Shown one piece after another: positions 27,525 to 36,163 of a DNA stretch of 64,000 nucleotides; the first letter of the stretch is position 1; each line of letters starts with the position of its first letter. The translations under genes were made by a program, and so were the position numbers. The notes beneath the pieces were generated by a model. That model made no database searches. It was given only the letters and a program-made list of their open reading frames with translations, and was not told the DNA's origin. Origin of the DNA: Alloprevotella tannerae ATCC 51259 (GTDB lineage: Bacteria > Bacteroidota > Bacteroidia > Bacteroidales > Bacteroidaceae); NCBI RefSeq assembly GCF_000159995.1, contig NZ_GG700643.1, positions 985,195-1,049,194 of the forward strand, in the 5' to 3' direction.

Positions 27525-28133
27525 ATGTACAAACATTTTTTTAAACGCTGCTTCGATTTTATTATAGCATTGGTGGCCTTGATTTGTCTTGCACCGCTTT
27601 TGCTGATCGTGACCCTTTGGCTGCATTTTGCGAATAAAGGCGGTGGTGCTTTTTTCTTACAAGAGCGTCCGGGCAGACATGCGAAGATTTTTCGCGTGAT
27701 TAAGTTTAAGACCATGAGCGATGAGCGTGATGCAAACGGCAGGTTGCTCCCCGATGAGCAGCGTTTGACACGCGTAGGCCGCTTCGTTCGCTCCACTTCC
27801 ATTGACGAATTGCCTCAATTTATTAACGTCCTGAAGGGCGATATGTCGCTTATCGGCCCGCGTCCCTTACTCGTTCGCTACCTTCCCCTCTATTCGCCGG
27901 AGCAGGCCCGCCGCCACGAGGTTCGTCCCGGAATTTCGGGCTGGGCGCAATGCCATGGTCGCAACGCCATCAGTTGGAAGCAGAAGTTTGCCTACGATGT
28001 GTGGTACGTAGATCATCTCTCGTTAATGACAGACTTGAAGGTCATTTATTATACAATAAAATCTGTCCTCAAACGCGAGGGAATTTCGCAGGAAGGACAG
28101 GCAACAATGGAGGCTTTTGATGGGACAAACTGA
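27525..28133 (+). CDS. Priming phosphoglycosyltransferase (PglC/WbaP type)
   Basis: Transfers a sugar-1-phosphate from UDP-sugar to undecaprenyl phosphate and so starts the lipid-linked glycan. The 202-residue monotopic enzyme has an N-terminal re-entrant helix (FDFIIALVALICLAPLLL), KFKTM near residue 62, the catalytic DE within SIDELPQF, GDMSLIGPRPLL, and RPGISGWAQ. The small size is that of PglC rather than full WbaP. It overlaps the PglD-like gene, which supports a bacillosamine-type UDP-sugar as substrate. Confidence 0.93.
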   Translation: MYKHFFKRCFDFIIALVALICLAPLLLIVTLWLHFANKGGGAFFLQERPGRHAKIFRVIKFKTMSDERDANGRLLPDEQRLTRVGRFVRSTSIDELPQFINVLKGDMSLIGPRPLLVRYLPLYSPEQARRHEVRPGISGWAQCHGRNAISWKQKFAYDVWYVDHLSLMTDLKVIYYTIKSVLKREGISQEGQATMEAFDGTN

Positions 28134-28791
28134 GATGAGATGTATAGCTGTTTTTGGGGCCGGAGGAATGGGGCGAGAGGCCGCTTGCGTCATTGAGCGG
28201 ATAAATGCGAGTTTACCGTCTCCGAAATGGCAACTTATTGGTTTTTTTGACGATGGTCGAGAGAAAGGATCAACCAATGAATTTGGAAAAATATTAGGTG
28301 GTATAGCTGAACTAAATCAATATCCGGCCGATTTAGCCTTGGTCATAGCAATAGGCAATCCGGAGGTGCTTAGAAATGTGTATGAGAAGATCCAAAATCC
28401 CCATATTTCCTTCCCTAATATAGTCGACCCGACTGTTGATGTTTGGCATCCGGAGACATTTATGATGGGTATGGGGAATATTATTTGCCCTTATTGTCAG
28501 TTGTCTTGTAATGTTAATATCGGCAGTTTTAACTTGCTGAACGGCGATGTGAGTTTGCGCCACGATGTCTTGATGAAAGATTTTAATAGTTTGATGCCCG
28601 GCGTTCGTATTTCCGGTGGCGTTAGAATAGGGTCGAATAATTTCTTCGGAATGCAAGCGTCTGTTGTGCAGTATAAAACGATAAGTGATGGCATTAAAGT
28701 GGGTGCCGGCGCTATCGTTATGAATGATATAACATCCCCAGGCTTATATGTGGGGATTCCGGCAATTTCGCATAGTTTGAAAGCGAGATAG
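28120..28791 (+). CDS. PglD/NeuD-like sugar N-acetyltransferase
   Basis: Expected to acetylate the 4-amino group of a UDP-4-amino-4,6-dideoxy sugar. The N-terminal UDP-sugar domain opens with IAVFGAGGMGREA. The C-terminal left-handed beta helix has hexapeptide repeats such as VRISGGVRIGSNNFFGM, and RHDV contains the expected catalytic His. It overlaps the priming transferase gene by 14 bases. ATG at 28120 or 28135 may be the true start; the latter leaves 219 residues. Position between PglC and PglE equivalents supports the role. Confidence 0.88.
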   Translation: MGQTEMRCIAVFGAGGMGREAACVIERINASLPSPKWQLIGFFDDGREKGSTNEFGKILGGIAELNQYPADLALVIAIGNPEVLRNVYEKIQNPHISFPNIVDPTVDVWHPETFMMGMGNIICPYCQLSCNVNIGSFNLLNGDVSLRHDVLMKDFNSLMPGVRISGGVRIGSNNFFGMQASVVQYKTISDGIKVGAGAIVMNDITSPGLYVGIPAISHSLKAR

Positions 28792-28834
28792 CCTATCAAA
28801 AAAGATTTGTAGCTGTTCTAAAAACAAAAAATAG

Positions 28835-30181
28835 ATGGCAAACCGTACGTATTTATGCTTAGCTCATATGAGCGGCAATGAGATGAAGTACATTCAAGAA
28901 GCATTTGATACCAATTGGGTGGTGCCTTTGGGCCCCAATGTCAATGCTTTCGAAGATGAGTTGGCACGTTTCGTGAAGTCCGTTGATGCCAAAAAAGACT
29001 TTGATGACGAGGATTACCCGCAGCGCATTATGGCGCATTGTGATGATCCGGAACAATTATGGCTTGATAGCTTACCTGGCTTGCAGGACAAGAGCGTTGT
29101 GGCGCTTTGCTCCGGCACGGCAGCCATCCATTTGGCACTAATCGCTTTGGGGGTGAAAGCCGGCGATGAGGTAATGTGTCAGAGCTTTACTTTCTGCGCC
29201 AGTTCCCATCCCGTAACTTACTTAGGGGCTGTTCCTGTTTTTGTCGATTCAGAGCGGGAAACTTGGAATATGGATCCGGAACTGCTGGATCGTGCCATAC
29301 AAGATCGTATTACGAAGACCGGCAGGAAACCTAAAGCTATCATCGTTGTATATCTTTATGGTATGCCGGCCAAGATCCGCGAGATTATGGACGTGGCGGC
29401 GAAATACGACATTCCTGTCTTGGAAGACGCTGCCGAAGGCTTGGGCTCGCGCTATGAAGGTCAGGTTGTCGGGACGTTTGGCCGCTTTGGCGTACTGAGT
29501 TTTAATGGCAACAAGATGATTACTACCTCCGGCGGCGGTGCACTTATTTGCCCCGACACTGCGACAAAGCAACGCGTGATGTTTTTCGCGACTCAGGCGC
29601 GCGAAGCCTTTCCTTACTATCAGCACGAAGAGATTGGCTACAACTATCGTTTGAGCAACGTTTGCGCCGGTATAGGTCGCGGACAAATGACTGTGCTTGA
29701 CGAACATATAGCTCATCATCGCCGCGTGGCTCGCTTGTATGAAGCGGCATTTAGTAAGATTGATGGTATAACTTTCCACGGAAATCCTGATGGAGAATGT
29801 GATTCAAACTTTTGGCTGAATACGATTCTCTTAGCGCCTGAGTTGAAAATCAAAGGTCAAGCGCAGACTTACACGCAGGCAGTTGAAGGCGCTGTCGGTG
29901 GCGCTGCGGGCGTGGTGCACACTACGGGGCAAATCCACACCGATTGTGAACCTGCGGCCAACGTAGAAGCCTTGCGCATAGCTTTAGATAAGGTAGGCAT
30001 AGAAAGTCGCCCACTCTGGAAACCAATGCATAAGCAGCCCGTTTATCAAACAAGTCCCGCCTATGTTAATGGCGTAAGCGAAGAACTCTTTTGCCGCGGC
30101 CTCTGCCTGCCGTCCGGCCCTTGCGTGAGCGAAAGTGAGGTAGAAAGGATCGTGGCCGAGATAAAAGCGGCATTAGATTAA
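28835..30181 (+). CDS. DegT/DnrJ/EryC1 aminotransferase (PglE type)
   Basis: PLP-dependent aminotransferase, expected to convert a UDP-4-keto-6-deoxy sugar to the 4-amino sugar. The PLP aspartate is D198 in VLEDAAEGLGS and the Schiff-base lysine is K227 in FNGNKMITTSGGG. At 448 residues it is longer than typical PglE (about 390). Extra segments lie near residues 50-86 and in the 340-375 region. It stands between the acetyltransferase and the PglF-like dehydratase. Confidence 0.9.
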   Translation: MANRTYLCLAHMSGNEMKYIQEAFDTNWVVPLGPNVNAFEDELARFVKSVDAKKDFDDEDYPQRIMAHCDDPEQLWLDSLPGLQDKSVVALCSGTAAIHLALIALGVKAGDEVMCQSFTFCASSHPVTYLGAVPVFVDSERETWNMDPELLDRAIQDRITKTGRKPKAIIVVYLYGMPAKIREIMDVAAKYDIPVLEDAAEGLGSRYEGQVVGTFGRFGVLSFNGNKMITTSGGGALICPDTATKQRVMFFATQAREAFPYYQHEEIGYNYRLSNVCAGIGRGQMTVLDEHIAHHRRVARLYEAAFSKIDGITFHGNPDGECDSNFWLNTILLAPELKIKGQAQTYTQAVEGAVGGAAGVVHTTGQIHTDCEPAANVEALRIALDKVGIESRPLWKPMHKQPVYQTSPAYVNGVSEELFCRGLCLPSGPCVSESEVERIVAEIKAALD

Positions 30182-30197
30182 GCAACTTCTAATTATA

Positions 30198-32147
30198 ATG
30201 GTGGTTATGAAAGACTTTTTCAACAAACTCATCAATTGGTATTTCAGGCGAGATTCGCTGCCTTATTGGTGTGTACTCTTCATTGATTGTCTGATTTGCT
30301 ATCTTTCCGGGATTTTTGTGTTCTTCCTCTTCTTCAGAGGTTACAATACGATGATTCATTTCGTCCCACTGACATACACGTTGCTTCTTTATATGGTGTT
30401 CAATGTCTTGGGATTTCGCGTTTTCCATACCTATTCAGGTGTAATTCGCTATTCCTCTTTTATTGATTTACAGCGTGTGGGCTACGCGATGGCTTTGGCT
30501 TGTGGTTGTGTGTTGATTTTACATTATCCGATCCTCTTTTGGGAAGGTAATAAATGGTTCTTGCCGCTTCATACGCGCCATATCTTGGCCATTTATATAG
30601 TTGCTACGGTTTTGTTGTGGGCTTTTCGCGTTATCGTCAAGATGCTTTATGATACGGCGTTTGATAGTGATGGCGCCGCTGCCGCTTTGATTTATGGCGT
30701 TAAGAATGGCGGTATAGGTTTGGCGAAAAATATAAACAACGAGAAGCCTCGGCGCTTTCGCCTCAAAGGCTTTATTTCTCACGATCCCACACTGAAGGAC
30801 ATCTTCTTAATGGGGCAGCGCGTCTACCAAGCAGACAGTGATTTAGAGGAAATCATTAAAGATTCGAAGATCAAAGCCGTTCTGATCTCTCCCTTGCGCA
30901 ACGATGAGTTTCGTAGTAACGAGAAGTTGCAAGACCTTTTGATCAATGCCGGCGTACATATATATATGACTGAAGGCGCGCGCGAGTGGGACGGCTCTTC
31001 AGAAAGCATACCCCAAGCGACGCTAAAGGAGATCAGCATCGAAGACCTTTTGCCGCGCGACGAGATTCAGGTTGATATGCAGAGTGTAGGTCAAGAAATA
31101 GCCGGCACGCGCGTTTTGATTACCGGATCTGCGGGCAGCATTGGCAGCGAGATGGTTCGGCAAATCAGTTTGCTGAAGCCGGCCGAATTGATGCTTATCG
31201 ACCAAGCAGAGACACCGCAACACGACATACGCCTGTTGATGTTGCACGACTTCGCGGGCATTAAAGTCTCGACTATCGTCACCTCCATTACGAACGAGAT
31301 AAGGATGGAAAAGATTTTCTCCGCCTTTCGTCCCGACTACGTCTTTCACGCCGCCGCTTACAAGCACGTGCCGATGATGGAAGACAACCCGAGCGAGAGT
31401 ATCCTCAACAATGTCAACGGCACGAAGATAATAGCCGACTTGAGCGTCAAGTTTGGCGTGAAGAAGTTCGTGATGGTTTCTACCGACAAAGCCGTAAATC
31501 CTACCAATGTAATGGGATGCAGCAAGCGAATTTGCGAAATCTACGTGCAAAGTCTTGACAAGGCAGAAAAAGAGAACAAAGTCAAAGGCACGACCCAGTT
31601 TGTTACGACCCGCTTCGGCAATGTCTTGGGTTCCAATGGCTCCGTCATCCCCCTTTTTGAAAAGCAGATCCGCGCCGGCGGTCCGGTTACCGTCACAGAT
31701 CCCAATATTATCCGCTTTTTCATGCTTATTCCCGAAGCCTGCAAACTGGTTTTGGAGGCCGGCACGAAAGGCAATGGCGGCGAGATCTTCGTATTTGATA
31801 TGGGCAAACCCGTCCGCATTGCCGATTTGGCCAAGCGTATGATTCGCCTTTCCGGTGCTACGAATGTCGAGATCGAATATACCGGTTTGCGCGCCGGAGA
31901 AAAATTGTATGAAGAAGTCTTGAACGATAAAGAGGGCACACTTCCCTCCTTTAATGACAAGATCCGCATTGCCAAGGTGCGCGAATACGATTACGCCGAT
32001 GTGAAGCAGAAGATAGAAGAACTGATTCAGACGGCGCGCACGGCTGACGATATGACCATTGTGTGCAAGATGAAGGCCATCGTGCCCGAGTTTCTTAGCA
32101 AAAATTCCGTCTATTCTTCACTCGATCACGCCCAAACTCCCTCTTGA
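30198..32147 (+). CDS. Membrane UDP-sugar 4,6-dehydratase (PglF/CapD type)
   Basis: Converts UDP-GlcNAc to its 4-keto-6-deoxy derivative. The 649-residue protein has about four N-terminal helices, a middle nucleotide-binding-like domain, and a C-terminal extended SDR domain. That domain has ITGSAGSIGSEM near 309-320 and STDKAVNPTNVMGCSKR near 428-444, where Met replaces the usual SDR Tyr, as in PglF and WbpM. The start could also be the ATG three codons on. With the three genes before it, it completes a pglF-E-D-C set, here in reverse order of reaction. Confidence 0.93.
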   Translation: MVVMKDFFNKLINWYFRRDSLPYWCVLFIDCLICYLSGIFVFFLFFRGYNTMIHFVPLTYTLLLYMVFNVLGFRVFHTYSGVIRYSSFIDLQRVGYAMALACGCVLILHYPILFWEGNKWFLPLHTRHILAIYIVATVLLWAFRVIVKMLYDTAFDSDGAAAALIYGVKNGGIGLAKNINNEKPRRFRLKGFISHDPTLKDIFLMGQRVYQADSDLEEIIKDSKIKAVLISPLRNDEFRSNEKLQDLLINAGVHIYMTEGAREWDGSSESIPQATLKEISIEDLLPRDEIQVDMQSVGQEIAGTRVLITGSAGSIGSEMVRQISLLKPAELMLIDQAETPQHDIRLLMLHDFAGIKVSTIVTSITNEIRMEKIFSAFRPDYVFHAAAYKHVPMMEDNPSESILNNVNGTKIIADLSVKFGVKKFVMVSTDKAVNPTNVMGCSKRICEIYVQSLDKAEKENKVKGTTQFVTTRFGNVLGSNGSVIPLFEKQIRAGGPVTVTDPNIIRFFMLIPEACKLVLEAGTKGNGGEIFVFDMGKPVRIADLAKRMIRLSGATNVEIEYTGLRAGEKLYEEVLNDKEGTLPSFNDKIRIAKVREYDYADVKQKIEELIQTARTADDMTIVCKMKAIVPEFLSKNSVYSSLDHAQTPS

Positions 32148-32154
32148 ACAGATT

Positions 32155-33243
32155 ATGACGACAATCCAAGTGCTCTTGGCCTTGCTGCGCAATGCTTTGT
32201 GGGGACATCCTGTTGAAAAAGAGTTGCGCGAGTCTGTAGATTTTGCACGATTGTCTAAAGTTGCTAAGCAGCAAACGGTAGCCGGCCTCATTTTTGGGGA
32301 ATTAGTGCGTCGGCAGTTTCCGCTTACGCCGCGTGATACCCTGATGGCTTTCGGTTTTACGCAGCGCGTGGCGCAAGCCAATGCACTCTTGCAGCACGAG
32401 TTGGCTAATCTGGTCAACGTGATGCATAGAAAAAAACTCCCCTTCTTCGTTTTTAAGGGCCAAACCTTGGCCGCGCTTTATCCGCATCCGGAAGAGCGCA
32501 CGCCGGGTGATATAGATTTCTATTGCCCTCCGTCGTCGTTCGATGCCGCTGTCGCAGTGTTTCAGGAAGAATGGAAACTCAAGCTTGAGCGCCAAGCCGG
32601 CGAGCACGCCATCGAGTTCAATCACGGGAAGGTCTTGTTTGAGATGCACTATGAAATGTTGGATTTCAACACAAAGGCAGATCGGCTTTATTGGGAGCGG
32701 CTTTTAAGCGATACACCTACTGATTTTGTAGAGGTGAACGGGTTAAAAGTACCCACGCTCGCTCCAACGCTCAATGTGCTCTATACTTTTTTGCACCTAT
32801 ATCTTCATTTGGTCGAGCTTGGTGTCGGATTGCGCCAGTTTTGCGACGTGGCAGTGTTGCTCCACGCCTTGTGCGACAAAATAGATCGCGCGGCCTTGCA
32901 AAAGCATCTCAAGGTCCTGAACTTTACGCTCGCTTTTGAGGCTGTCGGGTGGATACTTATAGATAAACTCGGCTTGCCGCCGGAAGATTTTCCTTTACCT
33001 ATATCCGAGAAGGCCAAACGCTACGAGCAAGACATCTTGCGCATTGTCTTTTTGGGGGGTAATTTTGGTAAGCAAGCCAAGCACCACGCCGTGCGCAGCG
33101 GATTGAGTTATTATTGGGAGACGTTTAGAATCAAGCTCCGCCATTATAGACTCTTCTACGCCCTTTCCCCGCGCCATATACGTGCCGCATTGTTTAGCGG
33201 ACTGCCGCATCGTATCTCCCTTTTGTTGGGTTTGAAGAAATAA
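32155..33243 (+). CDS. Nucleotidyltransferase-like protein (PF14907 type)
   Basis: A 362-residue protein with a nucleotidyltransferase pattern: FFVFKGQTLAALYP, then RTPGDIDFYCP with the metal-binding D-x-D near residues 117-120. Members are frequent at the ends of Bacteroidales glycan clusters, but no reaction has been shown for them as far as I know. It starts 7 bases after the dehydratase gene, so it belongs to the same transcript. A G6 run lies at 33054-33059. Confidence 0.75.
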   Translation: MTTIQVLLALLRNALWGHPVEKELRESVDFARLSKVAKQQTVAGLIFGELVRRQFPLTPRDTLMAFGFTQRVAQANALLQHELANLVNVMHRKKLPFFVFKGQTLAALYPHPEERTPGDIDFYCPPSSFDAAVAVFQEEWKLKLERQAGEHAIEFNHGKVLFEMHYEMLDFNTKADRLYWERLLSDTPTDFVEVNGLKVPTLAPTLNVLYTFLHLYLHLVELGVGLRQFCDVAVLLHALCDKIDRAALQKHLKVLNFTLAFEAVGWILIDKLGLPPEDFPLPISEKAKRYEQDILRIVFLGGNFGKQAKHHAVRSGLSYYWETFRIKLRHYRLFYALSPRHIRAALFSGLPHRISLLLGLKK

Positions 33244-33318
33244 AGTTTTGGGGCATTAAACGCTCCATTCAATATACAACACAGACAATCATAAAACAAT
33301 TCGACTAATTAAAACATT

Positions 33319-33780
33319 ATGCAGGTAGGAGATAAAATACCCGAGATTTTCGGTGTAGATCAAGATGGTAAAGAGATAAAAGCAAGCGACTATCGCGGGC
33401 GAAAAATAATCTTATATACTTATCCGAAAGCCAATACGCCAGGTTGCACGGCCGAAGCCTGTTCTTTGCAGGCGCATAAAGAAGAATTGGCTGCTGCCGG
33501 CTATGCTATCGTCGGCGTGAGCAAGGATAGAGTAGAACTACAAAAGAAATTTGCCGACAAACAGGGGCTTGATTTCCCCCTGATCGCTGATACTGAAACG
33601 ACCTTACTCCAAACTATCGGTGCTTGGGGCGAGAAAGTCAACTACGGACGTCGCACGCTCGGCATTCTTCGCACAACTTATTTGGTCAACGAAGAGGGAA
33701 TCGTCGAAAAGATCTTCACGCCTAAAGAAATCAAAACTAAGATTCACGCCGAACAAATTTTGGACTACATCAACAAATAA
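33319..33780 (+). CDS. bcp: Thioredoxin-dependent peroxiredoxin, BCP type
   Basis: Reduces hydrogen peroxide and organic peroxides in the cytoplasm. The 153-residue protein has the motif PKANTPGCTAEACSL, with peroxidatic Cys43 and probable resolving Cys48 five residues later. The length and the segment FPLIADTE fit the family. The yaaA gene begins 6 bases after its stop, so the pair is probably one peroxide-defence operon. Confidence 0.95.
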   Translation: MQVGDKIPEIFGVDQDGKEIKASDYRGRKIILYTYPKANTPGCTAEACSLQAHKEELAAAGYAIVGVSKDRVELQKKFADKQGLDFPLIADTETTLLQTIGAWGEKVNYGRRTLGILRTTYLVNEEGIVEKIFTPKEIKTKIHAEQILDYINK

Positions 33781-33786
33781 GCCCCT

Positions 33787-34548
33787 ATGCAAATCCTGCT
33801 GGCCAATGCGAAGATGATGGTTTGCCCGACGGAAGTCGCCGCAAAGCCGCTGACGGTTCCTGCGTTTCAGGCGGAGGCTGATCGGCTCGCAAAAGAAATG
33901 GCCCGCCTCAATCTTGACGAGCTGGCAGCGCAGCTGGGGTGTAGCCGGCAGTTGGCTTTAGAGAATCAACAGCGCTATCAAAACTTCTTTTTAGCCGAAA
34001 AGATGCCTGCCATAATGGGCTACAACGGGCGCGCCTATCAAGCGCTGATGGCGCACACGCTCGATGCGGCCGCCCTGTCCTTTGCGCAGGAACATTTGTA
34101 CATCACCTGCTTCCTTTACGGCTTGTTGCGACCGATGGATGCTATCGTGCCGTACAGAATGGAGTACACCGTGCGCTTGGAAGCAACAAACGACAAACCC
34201 ATTGATCGCTTTTGGCGCGATAAGTTGACGGATTACCTCATCCGTGCCGTACAAGCCGACGACGGCATTTTGATCCACCTTTCGACCGGCGAATATGAGC
34301 GCCTCTTCAATTGGGCGCGCGTCAGCCGTGAAGTAAAAGTGATCAAGCCCCTCTTTTATGTTCGCAAGCAGGGCCGGCTGCACGTGCAAGCCGTTTGGGC
34401 AAAAGCCTGCCGCGGCGCTATGGTGCGTCATCTGCTCCAAACTGCGGCTGACCAACCATCAGCTTTGGCCGACTTTACTTACGAAGGCTTTTCCTATGCG
34501 CCCCATTTGGGCGAACCGGCCTTCCCCCATTTCGTGAGAGAGGCCTGA
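33787..34548 (+). CDS. yaaA: YaaA family peroxide stress protein
   Basis: YaaA proteins lower intracellular free iron and protect DNA under peroxide stress in E. coli; they contain a DNA-binding helix-hairpin-helix. The 253 residues include the family features YNGRAYQAL, YGLLRPMDAIVPYRMEY, NLASxEY-like LSTGEYERLF, and the C-terminal GFSYAPHL. Pairing with bcp on one transcript fits the role. A strong terminator follows. Confidence 0.92.
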   Translation: MQILLANAKMMVCPTEVAAKPLTVPAFQAEADRLAKEMARLNLDELAAQLGCSRQLALENQQRYQNFFLAEKMPAIMGYNGRAYQALMAHTLDAAALSFAQEHLYITCFLYGLLRPMDAIVPYRMEYTVRLEATNDKPIDRFWRDKLTDYLIRAVQADDGILIHLSTGEYERLFNWARVSREVKVIKPLFYVRKQGRLHVQAVWAKACRGAMVRHLLQTAADQPSALADFTYEGFSYAPHLGEPAFPHFVREA

Positions 34549-34583
34549 CGAAACGCCGGTCGCACTGAAAACGACTACCTTCT

Positions 34584-34630
34584 AACGCCGTTTGACTATC
34601 GTATGATCTACGAAGTCGAACGGCGTTTTT
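34584..34630 (+). terminator. Intrinsic terminator after yaaA
   Basis: Arms AACGCCGTTTGACT and AGTCGAACGGCGTT pair along 14 bp with one G-T pair, followed by a T run. Confidence 0.92.
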
Positions 34631-34670
34631 TGTTTCTTGACTCGTGCAGACTTACTTTCGCCAATTTTTA

Positions 34671-34758
34671 TCACGATAAAAAAGGTTTGCGCTCACGATG
34701 AAAACTGCTTGTGCTCGTGATAAAAAAGGCTTGCGCTCGTGATGAAAAAGGTAGAAGA
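34671..34758. repeat. Tandem array B2, 22-bp period
   Basis: Four units begin at 34671, 34693, 34715 and 34737. The first opens TCACGATAAAAAAGGTTTGC. As in array B1, the first two units carry TCACGA and the last two TCGTGA. The gap 34549-35198 otherwise holds the yaaA terminator and an AT-rich region before the AraC-type gene. Confidence 0.95.
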
Positions 34759-35198
34759 TGGGAGATGTCGGCCGCAAATAGCGTTGAACAGACTGGAAAT
34801 AAGCGGCTGCGTTAGTTGGCCGGCAGCCGGGGTGGAGTAGTATGAAGCCTTTCGGGTTGCATCGAGCGATGGCATTTTCATCTATTGGTTGCTGATGATG
34901 TGATATGAAGCCTTTTTTGTCGAGAATATTTGTTGTACATTATTTTTATTCGATTTTTGAAAGGGGAATATGCGCTTATATGTATTGAAAATCTTAGACT
35001 TGTTCGTGAAATTTTCAAACTATAATATAGTGGAATCAGTTTTCAGCGTGTAAGAAAAAGAATGACAAGAAGCAGCGTGGAAATAAAGCGCCGAAAAGGT
35101 TTGAACCGCTGGTGTTAAAATCCTTTCCGGAAATTTGTTTTGTAGTGCTGAAAAGCGTATTTTTGCCTATACGCAAATTAGAATTAAACACTTTTGAG

Positions 35199-36086
35199 AT
35201 GTTAATGCAAGTCAGCTTGGACGATGTGCGTCCCTATGCCAGCCTCCGAGCACCCGATACAGATAATAACCTGATCATACTCGATAATTTTCGCAACGTA
35301 GCCTTTACGGGCAAGACCCTTCAATTGGGTTTTATGCTTTGTTGCTACTGCAATCGGGGTAGCGCTTCTTTCGTGCTCAACGGGAAGGCGTATGAGATGG
35401 GACCCGGCGATTTCTTGGTGGGTTTTGGTGAGCAAGTCTTTGAAAAATGCCGGCCGAGCGAGGACTTTCGCGGGCGCATTGTCTTAGTATCTCAAGAGTA
35501 TTGCAAAGAGAGCTTTGTGGGCTTGCAAAACCTTTGGCCCTTCTTGCTTTATCTTTTGCGGAATCCCGTAATTCATCTTTCAGAAGTAGAACAGATTTGG
35601 CTCTTTGAGAGCTTTGCAGCCCTCATTCGTCGCCTTAAAAACGAGTCGCACGGCTATCGTAAAGAAGCCATTTTGATGTTGATGCGCGTGTTCTATTTTG
35701 ACGTCTGCGATTTTCTGGCCAAGCGCAATCCGGAAGCGATGCAGCACTCCGCACATAGCTACGTAATCTTTGACAAGTTTATCAACCTGGCGCAGGCTTG
35801 CTATATGGAGCATCGTGAAGTGAAATGGTATGCCAACGAAATGGGGCTCTCCTCCAAATATTTATCAGAGATCGTAAAGACCGTAAGCGGCCGGACGGCC
35901 GGGCAATGGCTCATGTCGCTCGCGCTTACGCAGATCAAATCGCTCTTGCGCAACACGGGTTTATCCATTAAGGAAATTACGGCGCGCATGCACTTCCCTA
36001 ATCAAAGTTTCTTGGGTAAGTATTTTAAGAATGCCACAGGTATTTCTCCCTCGGATTATCGAAACGGGAAAATAAAAAATGTTTAG
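35199..36086 (+). CDS. AraC family transcriptional regulator
   Basis: A DNA-binding regulator of about 296 residues. The N-terminal half is cupin-like (GSASFVLNGKAYEMGPGDFLVGF). The C-terminal quarter has the two helix-turn-helix units, with VKWYANEMGLSSKYLSEIVK and ISPSDYRN near the end. The frame is open back to a GTG at 35112, but the ATG at 35199 gives the usual length. The effector and targets are unknown. It converges on the next gene, with a shared terminator between. Confidence 0.88.
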   Translation: MLMQVSLDDVRPYASLRAPDTDNNLIILDNFRNVAFTGKTLQLGFMLCCYCNRGSASFVLNGKAYEMGPGDFLVGFGEQVFEKCRPSEDFRGRIVLVSQEYCKESFVGLQNLWPFLLYLLRNPVIHLSEVEQIWLFESFAALIRRLKNESHGYRKEAILMLMRVFYFDVCDFLAKRNPEAMQHSAHSYVIFDKFINLAQACYMEHREVKWYANEMGLSSKYLSEIVKTVSGRTAGQWLMSLALTQIKSLLRNTGLSIKEITARMHFPNQSFLGKYFKNATGISPSDYRNGKIKNV

Positions 36087-36112
36087 TCGCCCCCGTTTGG
36101 GTTGAAATGAAG

Positions 36113-36160
36113 AAAAAATCTGCTTTCAACAAGTGTATTCACCTGTGAAAGCAGATTTTT
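36113..36160. terminator. Bidirectional terminator
   Basis: Arms AAAATCTGCTTTCA and TGAAAGCAGATTTT flank a loop of about 17 bases. A-rich and T-rich ends make it work in both directions, between two convergent genes. Confidence 0.9.
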
Positions 36161-36163
36161 GCT

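Noticed and set aside
8498-34758. CRISPR arrays
   Set aside because: Repeat units are 19-22 bp with spacers of about 14 bp or less, only three to five units, and no cas gene in the window.
34693-34881. Minus-strand frame of 62 codons
   Set aside because: It is the translation of array B2; see above.
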